Positions 43,508 through 53,058 of a stretch of DNA of 64,000 nt are shown in pieces. The DNA comes from Streptomyces fragilis. Lineage in GTDB: Bacteria > Actinomycetota > Actinomycetes > Streptomycetales > Streptomycetaceae. How positions within the stretch are numbered: the stretch's first letter is position 1; each line of letters opens with the position of its first letter. The translations under genes and the position numbers were made by a program. The stretch is from positions 310,001-374,000 of the forward strand of contig NZ_BEVZ01000005.1 in the NCBI RefSeq assembly GCF_003112515.1, read 5' to 3'. The notes beneath the pieces were generated by a model. That model ran no database searches. It saw nothing but the letters and a program-made list of their open reading frames with translations, and was not told where the DNA came from.

Positions 43508-46135
43508 GTGACCGAGAACTCTCAGCAGCCCACAGCGCCCGAAACCGAACTGCCGACCCAGTACACGCCGGCCGACGTGGAGGGACCGCTGTACGAGCGC
43601 TGGGTAGAACGCGGTTACTTCGAGGCGGACGCGAAGAGCGACAAGGAGCCCTTCACCGTCGTCATCCCCCCGCCGAACGTCACCGGCTCGCTCCACCTGG
43701 GCCACGCCTTCGAGCACACGCTGATCGACTCCCTGACCCGCCGCAAGCGGATGCAGGGCTACGAGACGCTGTGGCAGCCGGGCATGGACCACGCCGGCAT
43801 CGCCACCCAGAACGTCGTCGAGCGTGAGCTCGGCAAGGAGGGCAGGTCCCGTCACGACCTGGGCCGCGAGGCGTTCGTCGAGCGGGTCTGGCAGTGGAAG
43901 GCCGAGTCCGGCGGCCAGATCTCCGGCCAGATGCGCCGCCTCGGCGACGGCGTCGCCTGGTCGCGTGAGCGCTTCACGATGGACGAGGGCCTGTCCCAGG
44001 CCGTCCAGACCATCTTCAAGAAGCTCTACGACGACGAGCTGATCTACCGCGCCGAGCGCATCATCAACTGGTGCCCGCGCTGCCTCACCGCGATCTCCGA
44101 CATCGAGGTGGCGTACCAGGACGACGACGGCGAGCTCGTCTCCATGACGTACGGCGAGGGCGAGGACACCATCGTCGTCGCCACCACGCGCGCCGAGACG
44201 ATGCTGGGCGACACCGCGGTCGCCGTCCACCCCGACGACGAGCGGTACAAGCACCTGGTCGGCAAGCAGATCAAGCTGCCGCTGACCGAGCGCACCATCC
44301 CGGTCGTCGCCGACGAGCACGTCGACCCGTCCTTCGGCACCGGCGCGGTCAAGGTCACCCCGGCCCACGACCCGAACGACTTCGAGATCGGCCAGCGGCA
44401 CGACCTGCCGTCCATCGCCGTGATGGACGAGCACGCCGTCATCACCGTCCACGGTCCCTTCCAGGGCCTGGACCGCCTCGAGGCGCGCTCCGCGATCGTC
44501 GCGGCGCTGCGCGCCGAGGGCCGGATCGTCGCCGAGAAGCGCCCGTACGTCCACTCCGTCGGCCACTGCTCGCGCTGCAGGACGACCATCGAGCCGCGGC
44601 TGTCCATGCAGTGGTGGGTCAAGGTCGGTCCGCTCGCCCAGGCCGCCGGCGACGCGGTCCGCGACGGCAAGGTCAAGATCCACCCGCAGGACATGGAGAA
44701 GCGGTACTTCGACTGGGTCGACAACCTGCACGACTGGTGCATCTCGCGCCAGCTGTGGTGGGGCCACCGCATCCCGGTCTGGTACGGCCCGAACGGCGAG
44801 ACGGTCTGCGTCGGCCCCGACGAGCAGCCGCCGGGCACCGAGGCCGAGGGCTGGCACCAGGACAGCGACGTCCTCGACACCTGGTTCTCCTCCGGCCTGT
44901 GGCCGTTCTCCACGCTGGGCTGGCCCGAGCAGACCGAGAGCCTCGCGAAGTTCTACCCGAACTCCGTCCTGGTCACCGGCTACGACATCCTCTTCTTCTG
45001 GGTCGCCCGGATGATGATGTTCGGCCTCTACGCGATGGACGGCACCCCGCCGTTCCACACCATCGTCCTGCACGGCATGGTCCGTGACCAGAACGGCAAG
45101 AAGATGTCGAAGTCCTTCGGGAACGTCGTCAACCCGTTGGACTGGATGGACAAGTACGGCTCCGACGCGCTCCGCTTCACGCTGGCGCGCGGCGCCAACC
45201 CGGGCGTCGACGTGCCGATCGGCGAGGACTGGGTCCAGGCCGCCCGGAACTTCGCCAACAAGATCTGGAACGCCACCCGGTTCGCCCTGATGAACGGCGC
45301 CACCGTCGAGGGCCCGCTGCCGGACGCCGCCGAGCTGTCGGCGACCGACCGGTGGATCCTCTCCCGGCTCAACTCGGTGGTCGCCGAGGTGGACGCGCTG
45401 TACGAGGACTACCAGTTCTCCAAGCTCTCCGAGGCGCTCTACCACTTCGCGTGGGACGAGGTCTTCGACTGGTACGTCGAGCTGTCCAAGACCACCTTCA
45501 TGGCGGGCGGCCCGGCGGCCGAGGCGAGCAAGCGCGTCCTGGGCGAGGTCCTGGACGTCACGCTGCGGCTGCTGCACCCGATCATGCCGTTCGTCACCGA
45601 GACGCTGTGGACCACGCTGACCGGCGGCGAGTCCGTCGTCGTCGCCGAGTGGCCGGGCGACAGCGGCTTCCGCGACGCCGGCGCCGAGCAGGAGATCGCC
45701 ACGCTCCAGTCGGTGATCACCGAGGTCCGCCGCTTCCGCAGCGACCAGGGTCTGCAGCCGGGCCAGCGGGTCCCGGCCCGCCTGACCCTGGACGGCACGC
45801 CGCTCGCCCCGCACGAGCCGGCGATCCGTCAGCTGCTGCGCCTCCAGCCGGAGGGCGAGGGCTTCTCCGCCACCGCCGGCCTGCCGGTGGCCGGGGCGAC
45901 GGTCGAGCTGGACCTGTCCGGCGTGATCGACTTCGAGGCCGAGCGCAAGCGTCTGTCCAAGGACCTCGCCGCCGCCGAGAAGGAGAGGGCGCAGGCCAAC
46001 GGCAAGCTGGGCAACGAGGCCTTCCTCGGCAAGGCCCCGGAGCCGGTCGTGGAGAAGATCCGCGCCCGCCTCGCCAAGGCGGAGCAGGACATCGCGCGGA
46101 TCACCGAGCAGCTGGCGAAGCTGCCCTCCGCCTGA
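43508..46135 (+). CDS. valS: Valyl-tRNA synthetase
   Basis: 875-residue class I aminoacyl-tRNA synthetase charging tRNA-Val. HIGH-type motif HLGH at 63-66 (PPNVTGSLHLGHAFEHT), editing domain about 190-330, KMSKS at 532-536, anticodon-binding domain, and a C-terminal coiled-coil tRNA arm (about 810-873, DFEAERKRLSKDLAAAEKE). GTG 43508 is preferred because TAAAAT lies 7 bases before it. There is no T-box leader. Confidence 0.97.
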   Translation: MTENSQQPTAPETELPTQYTPADVEGPLYERWVERGYFEADAKSDKEPFTVVIPPPNVTGSLHLGHAFEHTLIDSLTRRKRMQGYETLWQPGMDHAGIATQNVVERELGKEGRSRHDLGREAFVERVWQWKAESGGQISGQMRRLGDGVAWSRERFTMDEGLSQAVQTIFKKLYDDELIYRAERIINWCPRCLTAISDIEVAYQDDDGELVSMTYGEGEDTIVVATTRAETMLGDTAVAVHPDDERYKHLVGKQIKLPLTERTIPVVADEHVDPSFGTGAVKVTPAHDPNDFEIGQRHDLPSIAVMDEHAVITVHGPFQGLDRLEARSAIVAALRAEGRIVAEKRPYVHSVGHCSRCRTTIEPRLSMQWWVKVGPLAQAAGDAVRDGKVKIHPQDMEKRYFDWVDNLHDWCISRQLWWGHRIPVWYGPNGETVCVGPDEQPPGTEAEGWHQDSDVLDTWFSSGLWPFSTLGWPEQTESLAKFYPNSVLVTGYDILFFWVARMMMFGLYAMDGTPPFHTIVLHGMVRDQNGKKMSKSFGNVVNPLDWMDKYGSDALRFTLARGANPGVDVPIGEDWVQAARNFANKIWNATRFALMNGATVEGPLPDAAELSATDRWILSRLNSVVAEVDALYEDYQFSKLSEALYHFAWDEVFDWYVELSKTTFMAGGPAAEASKRVLGEVLDVTLRLLHPIMPFVTETLWTTLTGGESVVVAEWPGDSGFRDAGAEQEIATLQSVITEVRRFRSDQGLQPGQRVPARLTLDGTPLAPHEPAIRQLLRLQPEGEGFSATAGLPVAGATVELDLSGVIDFEAERKRLSKDLAAAEKERAQANGKLGNEAFLGKAPEPVVEKIRARLAKAEQDIARITEQLAKLPSA

Positions 46136-46154
46136 TCGACCGGCGGTGCACGAC

Positions 46155-46190
46155 CGGCGGGCCGCCCCTCTCCCGGGGGGCGGCCCGCCG
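46155..46190 (+). terminator. Hairpin terminator after valS
   Basis: 14-bp perfect stem CGGCGGGCCGCCCC with its complement and an 8-base loop. Confidence 0.75.
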
Positions 46191-46242
46191 CGTTCATGTG
46201 GCGGCCCGCCGCGCGTAACCCGGCGGCTGTTCACTGCGGGGC

Positions 46243-47289
46243 ATGAGCGCCACCCCCGCCGCCCGGACCGCCACCGCCCCGACCGCCACCGCCCCGACCA
46301 CCCCGCCGCCCGCCCCCGAGGCCGTGCGCGGGCGGCGGGACGACGTCGACCTGCTGCGCGTCCTGTGCACCGCGGCCGTCGTCCTGTGCCACACCGCCGC
46401 CGCCTTCGTCGACGCCGGTCACCGCACCGCGGGGATCGCCGCCGACTCGCTCACCCGGTTCGCGGTGCCCGCCTTCTTCGCCATGGCCGGCTGGGCGGCG
46501 CTGGTGGCCTCCCCGGTGCGCGGCGAGCGGCAGCTGCTGCGGCGGGCGGACCGGATCGTGCGGCCCATGGCGGTGTGGACGGCGCTGTACGTGGCGGCGC
46601 GGGGCGGCGCCGAGGACGCGGTGGGCGCACTGTCCGGGTCCGTGGAGCCGGCGTTCCACCTCTGGTACCTGTACGTCTACGTGCCGCTGATGCTGGTGCT
46701 CGGCGCCGCCGTGCTGCTGGTGCGGCGGGCGGCCGTGCCCCGGTGGACCCTGGCCCTGCTCGGCCTGTGCGCGCTCGGGGCGACGCTGCGGGGCGACCTG
46801 GGGCGGATCACCGGACTGGAGCTGCCCGGGTGGGCGTGGGGCCTGTCGCTGTACCCCCTGGGCTACGCCCTCGCCGGGGCGGCGCTGCTGGGCGCGGCCC
46901 GGCTGCCGGGGCCGAGGTGGGCGTGGGGAATGGCGGTGGTGGCCGCCCTCGCGGCGGTCGGCGTGTACCAGCTGGGGTTCCGGTTCCCCGCCGCCTACTC
47001 CGCGCTGCCGGTGGCCGCGCTGACGCTCGCCGTCCTGGGCGTCTTTCGCGGCGTCCGGGTGCCGCGGCGGTGGCGGGGCGCGGTGCGGCGGCTGTCGGAG
47101 GCCTCGTTCGGGGCGTACCTGGTGCACCTGGCGTTCGTCGCGCCGCTCGGCCCGGCGGTGGCCGCGCGGGTCGCCCCGGGCCTGCCCGCGGCGGCGGCAC
47201 TCGCCGGGACCGCGCTGGTCTGCGCGGCCGCGTCGTTCGGCGCCTCGCACCTGTGGGGGCGGCTGCGGCTGAGGGCCTGGCTGGGGTGA
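46243..47289 (+). CDS. Acyltransferase 3 family membrane protein
   Basis: 348-residue O-acyltransferase-like protein with about ten membrane segments. Residues 35-55 (DLLRVLCTAAVVLCHTAAAF) hold the conserved R-x10-H signature; FAVPAFFAMAGWAALV and FHLWYLYVYVPLMLVLG follow. The first ~30 residues are an Ala/Thr/Pro-rich low-complexity stretch. It is not closely similar to the acyltransferase at 34678-35817. The ribosome site before the ATG is only GCGGGG. The substrate is unknown. Confidence 0.85.
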   Translation: MSATPAARTATAPTATAPTTPPPAPEAVRGRRDDVDLLRVLCTAAVVLCHTAAAFVDAGHRTAGIAADSLTRFAVPAFFAMAGWAALVASPVRGERQLLRRADRIVRPMAVWTALYVAARGGAEDAVGALSGSVEPAFHLWYLYVYVPLMLVLGAAVLLVRRAAVPRWTLALLGLCALGATLRGDLGRITGLELPGWAWGLSLYPLGYALAGAALLGAARLPGPRWAWGMAVVAALAAVGVYQLGFRFPAAYSALPVAALTLAVLGVFRGVRVPRRWRGAVRRLSEASFGAYLVHLAFVAPLGPAVAARVAPGLPAAAALAGTALVCAAASFGASHLWGRLRLRAWLG

Positions 47290-47398
47290 CCGGCGCGGCG
47301 GGCGGGGACGGGGGAGCGGGTGGGCGGTGCCGTGACGGAGCCGCGACGGGGACGGACCGGGCCGGTGCCCGCGGACGAACCGTGTCGTACCCGGAACG

Positions 47399-47404
47399 TA
47401 GACT
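47399..47404 (+). promoter_or_regulatory. -10 element of folC (leaderless)
   Basis: TAGACT, 6 bases before GTG 47411. Confidence 0.55.
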
Positions 47405-47410
47405 GGCCCC

Positions 47411-48931
47411 GTGAGTGAGCTCCCCCCGGACGACAGCAGTGAGCGCCCCGACCCGCTGGACGCCTTCGAAGAGATCATCTCGGAGGAGACCGAGCGTGAT
47501 CCCGACCTGGCGGTGATCGAGGCCGGCAGCCGCACCCTGCGCACCCAGGGCGGCCCGCCCAGCGCCGACGTGCCGGCCCGCCCCGAGGACCCGGAGGTCG
47601 ACCGGGCCCTGCGCGAGGTGGAGCAGGAGCTCGCCGGCCGCTGGGGCGAGACCAAGCTGGAGCCCTCCGTCAGCCGCATCGCCGCGCTGATGGACGTGCT
47701 CGGCGACCCGCAGCGCTCCTACCCGTCGATCCACATCACGGGCACCAACGGCAAGACCTCCACGGCCCGCATGATCGAGGCGCTGCTCGGCGCCTTCGAG
47801 CTGCGCACCGGCCGCTACACCAGCCCGCACGTCCAGTCGGTGACCGAGCGGATCAGCCTGGACGGTCACCCGATCGGCGCCGAGCGGTTCATCGAGACCT
47901 ACCGGGACATCCAGCCCTACGTCGACATGGTCGACGCGGCGCAGGAGTACCGGCTCTCCTTCTTCGAGGTCCTCACCGGCATGGCCTACGCGGCCTTCGC
48001 CGACGCGCCCGTGGACGTGGCCGTCGTCGAGGTCGGCATGGGCGGCACCTGGGACGCCACCAACGTCATCGACGCCGACGTCGCCGTGATCACCCCCATC
48101 GACCTGGACCACACCGACCGACTCGGCTCCACCACCGGCGAGATCGCCACCGAGAAGGCCGGGATCATCAAGGACGACGCCACCGTGGTGCTGGCCCAGC
48201 AGCCGGTCGACGCGGCCCAGGTCGTGCTGAAGACGTCCGTGCGCAAGAACGCCACCGTGGCCCGCGAGGGCCTGGAGTTCGGCGTGCTGTCGCGGCAGGT
48301 CGCGGTCGGCGGCCAGATGATGACCCTGCGCGGCCTGGGCGGCGAGTACCAGGAGGTCTACCTCCCGCTGCACGGCGCCCACCAGGCGCACAACGCGGCC
48401 GTGGCCCTCGCCGCCGTGGAGGCGTTCTTCGGCGTCGGCGGGGCGCGCCCCGGCCCGCTCGACATCGAGACGGTGCGCCGGGCGTTCGCCTCGGTGTCCT
48501 CGCCGGGCCGCATGGAGGTCGTGCGGCGCTCGCCCACCGTGGTCCTGGACGCCGCCCACAACCCGGCCGGCGCGCGGGTCACCGCCGAGGCGGTCGGCGA
48601 GGCCTTCGACTTCAGCCGGCTGATCGGCGTGGTCGGCGCGAGCGGCGACAAGAACGTGCGCGGGCTGCTGGAGGCCTTCGAGCCGATCTTCGCCGAGATC
48701 GTGGTCACCCAGAACTCCAGCCACCGGGCGATGGGCGCCGACGAGCTGGCCGCGATCGCCGTCGAGGTGTTCGGCGAGGAGCGGGTCCAGGTCGAGCCGC
48801 GGCTGCCGGACGCGCTGGAGGCGGCGATCACGCTCGCCGAGGAGGAGGGCGAGTTCGCCGGCGGCGGCGTGCTGGTCACCGGATCCGTCATCACGGTCGG
48901 CGAGGCCCGGCTGCTCCTGAGGAAGGGCTGA
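47411..48931 (+). CDS. folC: Folylpolyglutamate / dihydrofolate synthase
   Basis: 506-residue Mur-ligase-type enzyme adding glutamate to folates. The P-loop GTNGKTST carries K115; YTSPHVQSVTERI, VVEVGMGGTWDATNVID, PIDLDHTDRLG and VLDAAHNPAGA are family landmarks. It is ~75 residues longer than usual at the N-terminus because of an acidic, Pro-rich extension (DDSSERPDPLDAFEEIISEETERD), which also contains the -10-proximal start. The next gene follows after 6 bases. Confidence 0.95.
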   Translation: MSELPPDDSSERPDPLDAFEEIISEETERDPDLAVIEAGSRTLRTQGGPPSADVPARPEDPEVDRALREVEQELAGRWGETKLEPSVSRIAALMDVLGDPQRSYPSIHITGTNGKTSTARMIEALLGAFELRTGRYTSPHVQSVTERISLDGHPIGAERFIETYRDIQPYVDMVDAAQEYRLSFFEVLTGMAYAAFADAPVDVAVVEVGMGGTWDATNVIDADVAVITPIDLDHTDRLGSTTGEIATEKAGIIKDDATVVLAQQPVDAAQVVLKTSVRKNATVAREGLEFGVLSRQVAVGGQMMTLRGLGGEYQEVYLPLHGAHQAHNAAVALAAVEAFFGVGGARPGPLDIETVRRAFASVSSPGRMEVVRRSPTVVLDAAHNPAGARVTAEAVGEAFDFSRLIGVVGASGDKNVRGLLEAFEPIFAEIVVTQNSSHRAMGADELAAIAVEVFGEERVQVEPRLPDALEAAITLAEEEGEFAGGGVLVTGSVITVGEARLLLRKG

Positions 48932-48937
48932 CTTCCC

Positions 48938-49279
48938 GTGCGTACCCTCTGTGCTTCCACGCTCATCGGCGAGTTCTTCGTCATCGGCTTCGCCGGACTG
49001 GTCGCCATGAAGGATCCCGACCTGTCCATGACGACGGTGTGGACGGTGTGCGGGATCGGCATGCTGGTGTCCGTGCTGCTCTGCGGCGTGATCACCCGGC
49101 CGGGCGGCGTGGCGATGGGCTGGGTCCTCCAGCTCGCCCTGATCGCCTCCGGTTTCGTGGTCCCGATGATGTTCGGACTGGGCCTCGTCTTCGCCGCGCT
49201 GTGGTGGGCCTCCGTCCACTACGGCCGCGTGATCGACGCCGCCAAGGCCGCCCGCGAGGCGGCCGCCCCGGCCGCCTGA
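48938..49279 (+). CDS. DUF4233 membrane protein
   Basis: 113-residue protein with about four hydrophobic segments (STLIGEFFVIGFAGLVAM; VWTVCGIGMLVSVLLCGVI; VLQLALIASGFVVPMMFGLGLVFAALWW) and the short C-terminal helix AAKAAREAAA. In actinobacteria DUF4233 genes regularly sit directly after folC, as here (6-base gap), but the role is unknown. GTG 48938 start. Confidence 0.88.
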   Translation: MRTLCASTLIGEFFVIGFAGLVAMKDPDLSMTTVWTVCGIGMLVSVLLCGVITRPGGVAMGWVLQLALIASGFVVPMMFGLGLVFAALWWASVHYGRVIDAAKAAREAAAPAA

Positions 49280-49280
49280 G

Positions 49281-49310
49281 CCGTCCGCCGACCCGCCGTC
49301 CGCCGACCCG
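49281..49310. repeat. 15-bp perfect direct repeat
   Basis: CCGTCCGCCGACCCG twice, back to back, right after the DUF4233 stop; the second copy supplies the left arm of the terminator. Confidence 0.85.
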
Positions 49311-49349
49311 CCGCCCCGCCGGGCGGCGTCCCGCGCGGCGGCGGGTCGG
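49303..49349 (+). terminator. Hairpin terminator of folC operon
   Basis: 12-bp stem CCGACCCGCCGC/GCGGCGGGTCGG with an inner CCGCC/GGCGG stem in the loop. Confidence 0.65.
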
Positions 49350-49383
49350 TGTCCCTCGGTGAGGGGGCGGTGGGAGGGGGATA

Positions 49384-49389
49384 TAGGCT
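49384..49389 (+). promoter_or_regulatory. -10 element of ndk
   Basis: TAGGCT inside ATATAGGCTC, 45 bases before the ATG; allows a short leader with GGGAG as ribosome site. Confidence 0.45.
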
Positions 49390-49434
49390 CGGGGCCTGAT
49401 CATCACCCACCCGTACAGCCCACCGGGAGCCCGC

Positions 49435-49845
49435 ATGCAGCGCACCCTTGTCCTCCTCAAGCCCGACGCCGTCCGTCGCGGCCTGACCGGCGAGATCATC
49501 AGCCGTATCGAGCGCAAGGCGGGCTGGAGCATCACCGCCCTCGAACTCCGCACGCTGGACCAGGGCACCCTCGAGCAGCACTACGGCGAGCACAAGGGCA
49601 AGCCCTTCTACGAGCCGCTGGTCGCGTTCATGGCGTCCGGCCCGGTCGTCTCGATGATCGTCGAGGGTGAGCGCGTGATCGAGGGCATCCGCCGCCTCGC
49701 CGGCCCCACCGACCCGATCGAGGCCCAGCCCGGTTCCATCCGCGGCGACTTCGGCGTCATCACCCGGGAGAACCTCATCCACGCCTCGGACTCCGAGGAG
49801 TCCGCCGAGCGCGAGATCAAGATCTTCTTCCCCGGCCGCGGCTGA
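49435..49845 (+). CDS. ndk: Nucleoside diphosphate kinase
   Basis: 136-residue enzyme that equalises NTP pools by phosphate transfer through a His intermediate. MQRTLVLLKPDAVRRGL opens it; the catalytic His is in ENLIHASDS near residue 117; IRGDFG is also typical. Length is normal for the family. Confidence 0.97.
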   Translation: MQRTLVLLKPDAVRRGLTGEIISRIERKAGWSITALELRTLDQGTLEQHYGEHKGKPFYEPLVAFMASGPVVSMIVEGERVIEGIRRLAGPTDPIEAQPGSIRGDFGVITRENLIHASDSEESAEREIKIFFPGRG

Positions 49846-50001
49846 CCGTCGGCCCATTGCCGGCGGCCGCGGCCCACCTGCCGGCGGCGGACCCGCTTGG
49901 GGGAACCTTTCCCTCCGACGGCACGTCACCACAGGCGTACCCCTCCGTCATCTGGTGAGAATGGCGGAGACCCTCGCGCAGTGTCCGGGGGCGGGCGAGA
50001 C

Positions 50002-50007
50002 TACGAT
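50002..50007 (+). promoter_or_regulatory. Candidate -10 for mreB
   Basis: TACGAT, 97 bases before the mreB ATG in the 258-bp ndk-mreB spacer; no convincing -35. Other promoters may exist in this spacer. Confidence 0.35.
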
Positions 50008-50103
50008 GTAGAGCCTTGCAAGCCTTCACGTCACAGCACCCACCCTTGCCGTCACCACCGCAAGCGGCTTCACGCTCAACGTGGGACGGCCAGACGATTT
50101 CTG

Positions 50104-51135
50104 ATGGGGAACTCAATGTCGTTCATCGGCCGTGACATGGCTGTCGACCTCGGGACCGCCAACACGCTGGTGTACGTGAGGGGTCGCGGGATCGTACTCA
50201 ACGAGCCGTCGGTCGTCGCGATCAACACCAACACCGGCGGCATCCTCGCGGTCGGGGCCGAGGCCAAGAAGATGATCGGGCGCACCCCCGGCAACATCGT
50301 GGCGGTGCGCCCGCTGAAGGACGGCGTGATCGCCGACTTCGAGATCACCGAGCGGATGCTGCGGTACTTCATCCTGAAGATCCACAAGCGCCGCTACCTC
50401 GCCCGCCCGCGGGTCGTGGTGTGCGTGCCCTCCGGCATCACCGGGGTGGAGCGCCGCGCCGTCATCGAGGCGTCGACCCAGGCCGGCGCCCGTCAGGTGC
50501 ACATCATCGAGGAGCCCATGGCGGCCGCCATCGGTTCCGGCCTGCCGGTCCACGAGGCCACGGGCAACATGGTGGTGGACATCGGCGGCGGCACCACGGA
50601 GGTCGCGGTGATCTCCCTCGGCGGCATCGTGACCGCCCAGTCGATCCGGGTCGCCGGCGACGAGCTGGACAACGCGATCATCCAGCACGTCAAGAAGGAG
50701 TACTCGCTGCTGCTCGGCGAGCGGACGGCCGAGCAGATCAAGATCTCGATCGGCTCCGCGTACGACCTCGACAAGGACGAGCACACCGAGATCCGCGGCC
50801 GTGACCTCGTCTCCGGTCTGCCGAAGACCGTGGTCATCTCCGCCGCGGAGGTCCGCAAGGCGATCGAGGAACCGGTCAACGCGATCGTCGACGCCGTCAA
50901 GACCACCCTGGACAAGTGCCCGCCCGAGCTCTCGGGCGACGTGATGGACCGGGGCATCGTCCTCACCGGCGGCGGCGCCCTGCTCCGCGGCCTGGACGAG
51001 CGGCTGCGCCGGGAGACCGGCATGCCGATCCACATCGCCGAGGACCCGCTGGACAGCGTGGCGCTCGGCTCCGGCAAGTGCGTCGAGGAGTTCGAGGCGC
51101 TCCAGCAGGTGCTGGACGCCCAGCCCCGTCGCTGA
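50104..51135 (+). CDS. mreB: Rod-shape determining protein MreB
   Basis: 343-residue actin-like ATPase that guides wall synthesis. In Streptomyces it is reported to matter mainly for spore-wall integrity. Phosphate-1 DLGTANTLVYV, phosphate-2 DIGGGTTEVAVISLGG and the adenosine motif GIVLTGGGALLRGLD are present. The N-terminus reads MGNSMSFIGRDM; a second ATG at 50116 (MSFIG) has GGGGA before it and is a possible alternative start. It heads the mreB-mreC-mreD-PBP2-rodA cluster, with two hairpins between it and mreC. Confidence 0.95.
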   Translation: MGNSMSFIGRDMAVDLGTANTLVYVRGRGIVLNEPSVVAINTNTGGILAVGAEAKKMIGRTPGNIVAVRPLKDGVIADFEITERMLRYFILKIHKRRYLARPRVVVCVPSGITGVERRAVIEASTQAGARQVHIIEEPMAAAIGSGLPVHEATGNMVVDIGGGTTEVAVISLGGIVTAQSIRVAGDELDNAIIQHVKKEYSLLLGERTAEQIKISIGSAYDLDKDEHTEIRGRDLVSGLPKTVVISAAEVRKAIEEPVNAIVDAVKTTLDKCPPELSGDVMDRGIVLTGGGALLRGLDERLRRETGMPIHIAEDPLDSVALGSGKCVEEFEALQQVLDAQPRR

Positions 51136-51140
51136 CGCCG

Positions 51141-51191
51141 GCCGGGTGACACGTCGTCACCCGGCTGCCGTACAGGGCACACCCGTACGGC
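51141..51191 (+). terminator. Two consecutive hairpins between mreB and mreC
   Basis: GCCGGGTGAC-5-GTCACCCGGC (51141-51165) and GCCGTAC-11-GTACGGC (51167-51191). They would reduce read-through from mreB into mreCD. Confidence 0.55.
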
Positions 51192-51366
51192 GGACGTTCG
51201 GCCGGACCCGGAACTCCGGCGTCCGGCCCAGGCGTTTCTCCGGCGCACACGCACATCTCCGGCACGGCGCGGCCGACGCGCCCGCGCCGGGGCGACAGAG
51301 ACCGCAGGACGACAGACACAGCAAGTCCGTACGACCATTCCGACAAGGAAGGCACGGCCGCCGCAC

Positions 51367-52392
51367 GTGAGGGACACACGAGAGAGCCGGCTGCTCCTGG
51401 TGCTGCTGGTCGCGATCGCGTTCGCGCTGATCACGGTGGACATCAGGGGTGGGAAGGACTCACCCGTCGACGGTGCCCGGCATGCCGCGGCAGCCGTCTT
51501 CGGCCCGATCGAGAACGGCGTCGCCTCCGCGGTCGACCCGGTCGGCAACGCCGTCGCCGCCGTTCGCGACTCCGGCGAGCGCCACGACCGGCTCACCGAG
51601 CTGGAGCAGGAGAACGCGGCGCTGAAGGCCGAGCTCGGCAGCGACGCGCGCGACCGCAGCCGGCTGCGCCAGTTCGAGAAGATGCTGGCCACCGCCGGCG
51701 CCGGCCAGTACAAGATCAAGGGCGCCCAGGTGGTCGGCATCGGCGCCGCCCAGGGCTTCTCCTGGACGGTCACGCTGGACGTCGGCGCCAACGACGGCAT
51801 CAGGCGCGACATGACGGTGCTCAACGGCGACGGCCTCGTCGGCCGCGTCACCACGGTGGGCCCCGAGACGGCCACCGTCCTGCTGGCCAGCGACCCCGAC
51901 TTCACCGTTGGCACCCGTATGGAGGGCAGCGACGAGCTGGGCTTCGCCTCCGGCCAGGGCGACCGGCCGCTGCGCGTCCAACTGCTCAACGGCAAGGCCA
52001 AGGTGGAGAAGGGCGACCGCCTGGTCACCTTCGGCTCCCAGGGGGACAGGCCCTTCGTGCCCGGCGTTCCGGTCGGCGTCGTCTCGCGCGTCGACCCGGC
52101 CGGCGGCGACCTGACCCGTACGGTCTACGTCACGCCCTTCGTCGGCTTCACCCAGCTGGACATCGTCGGCGTCGTCGTCCAGGGTCCCGGGAAGGACCCG
52201 CGGGACAGCGTGCTGCCGCCCAAGCCCAAGCCGAAGCCGGTGCCCACGGTCACCGTCACCGTCACCCCCGGCGCCAGGCCGGAGGGCGAGGACGGCGGGC
52301 AGGGCCAAGCGGGCCAGGACGGCCAGGCCGCCCAGGACGGCGCCCCGCAGCAGGACGGGCAGCAGCCGCAGCAGGAACAGGACGAAGAGTAG
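51367..52392 (+). CDS. mreC: Rod-shape determining protein MreC
   Basis: 341-residue bitopic scaffold linking MreB, MreD and the PBP/RodA synthase. Membrane helix at about 8-24, periplasmic-type coiled coil at 70-108 (ERHDRLTELEQENAALKAEL), then the two beta-barrel domains to ~275 (VGRVTTVGPETATVLLASDPDF, GDRLVTFGS). The C-terminal ~65 residues are unusual: a Pro/Lys stretch followed by a Gln/Gly/Asp tail (GQAGQDGQAAQDGAPQQDGQ). GTG start; mreD follows after 18 bases. Confidence 0.93.
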   Translation: MRDTRESRLLLVLLVAIAFALITVDIRGGKDSPVDGARHAAAAVFGPIENGVASAVDPVGNAVAAVRDSGERHDRLTELEQENAALKAELGSDARDRSRLRQFEKMLATAGAGQYKIKGAQVVGIGAAQGFSWTVTLDVGANDGIRRDMTVLNGDGLVGRVTTVGPETATVLLASDPDFTVGTRMEGSDELGFASGQGDRPLRVQLLNGKAKVEKGDRLVTFGSQGDRPFVPGVPVGVVSRVDPAGGDLTRTVYVTPFVGFTQLDIVGVVVQGPGKDPRDSVLPPKPKPKPVPTVTVTVTPGARPEGEDGGQGQAGQDGQAAQDGAPQQDGQQPQQEQDEE

Positions 52393-52410
52393 GAACTGGG
52401 GGATTTACCC

Positions 52411-53058
52411 ATGAAACTGAACCGGATCCTGCTCTCCGGCACCCTGGTGGTGGTCGCTCTGGTGATCCAGATCAGCGTCCTCGCCCGGCTGCAGCTGCCC
52501 GGGGCTGTCCCCGACCTGCTGCTGCTCACCGTCCTCGGCCTGGCCCTGGTCTACGGGCACACCGGCGGCGCCCTGATCGGCTTCACGGCCGGTCTCCTCG
52601 CCGACCTGGCCCCGCCCGCCGACCACGCGGCCGGGCGGTACGCGCTGGTGCTCTGCGTCGTCGGCTACCTGGTCGGCCTCGCCCGGCCCGACAACGGGCG
52701 GCTGCGCACCGCGGTCGGACCGATGGCCGTGGTGGTCGCCGCAGCCGTCGGCTCCACCCTGCTCTACGCGGGCGTCGGCGCCCTGGTCGGCGACACCGCC
52801 GCCCGCGACGTCGGCCTCGGCTCGCTGGCGTTCACCGCCGCCCTCTACGACCTGCTGCTCACCCCGTTCGTGGTGCCCGGCGTGATGGCGCTGGCCCGCC
52901 GCGCGGAGAACGACCCGCTCGTCGACTCGTCCTCCGCGGCGGGCGGCGGCGCCTCCACCGGCTCGGGCTGGCTGGTCTCCGGCACCCCCGGCCTCAGCCG
53001 CTCCCGCGGCGGCCGGGTCCGCGGCGGCGCCCGCCTGAAGGGCGTGAAGCGTCTGTGA
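52411..53058 (+). CDS. mreD: Rod-shape determining protein MreD
   Basis: 215-residue membrane protein with about five segments (VVVALVIQISVLARLQL; LLLLTVLGLALVYG; YALVLCVVGYLVGLA; MAVVVAAAVGSTLLYAGVGALVG; LYDLLLTPFVVPGVMAL). The C-terminus is a basic Ser/Gly tail. Its stop (53056-53058) overlaps the GTG of the first 19-codon leader ORF in GTGA. Confidence 0.92.
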   Translation: MKLNRILLSGTLVVVALVIQISVLARLQLPGAVPDLLLLTVLGLALVYGHTGGALIGFTAGLLADLAPPADHAAGRYALVLCVVGYLVGLARPDNGRLRTAVGPMAVVVAAAVGSTLLYAGVGALVGDTAARDVGLGSLAFTAALYDLLLTPFVVPGVMALARRAENDPLVDSSSAAGGGASTGSGWLVSGTPGLSRSRGGRVRGGARLKGVKRL

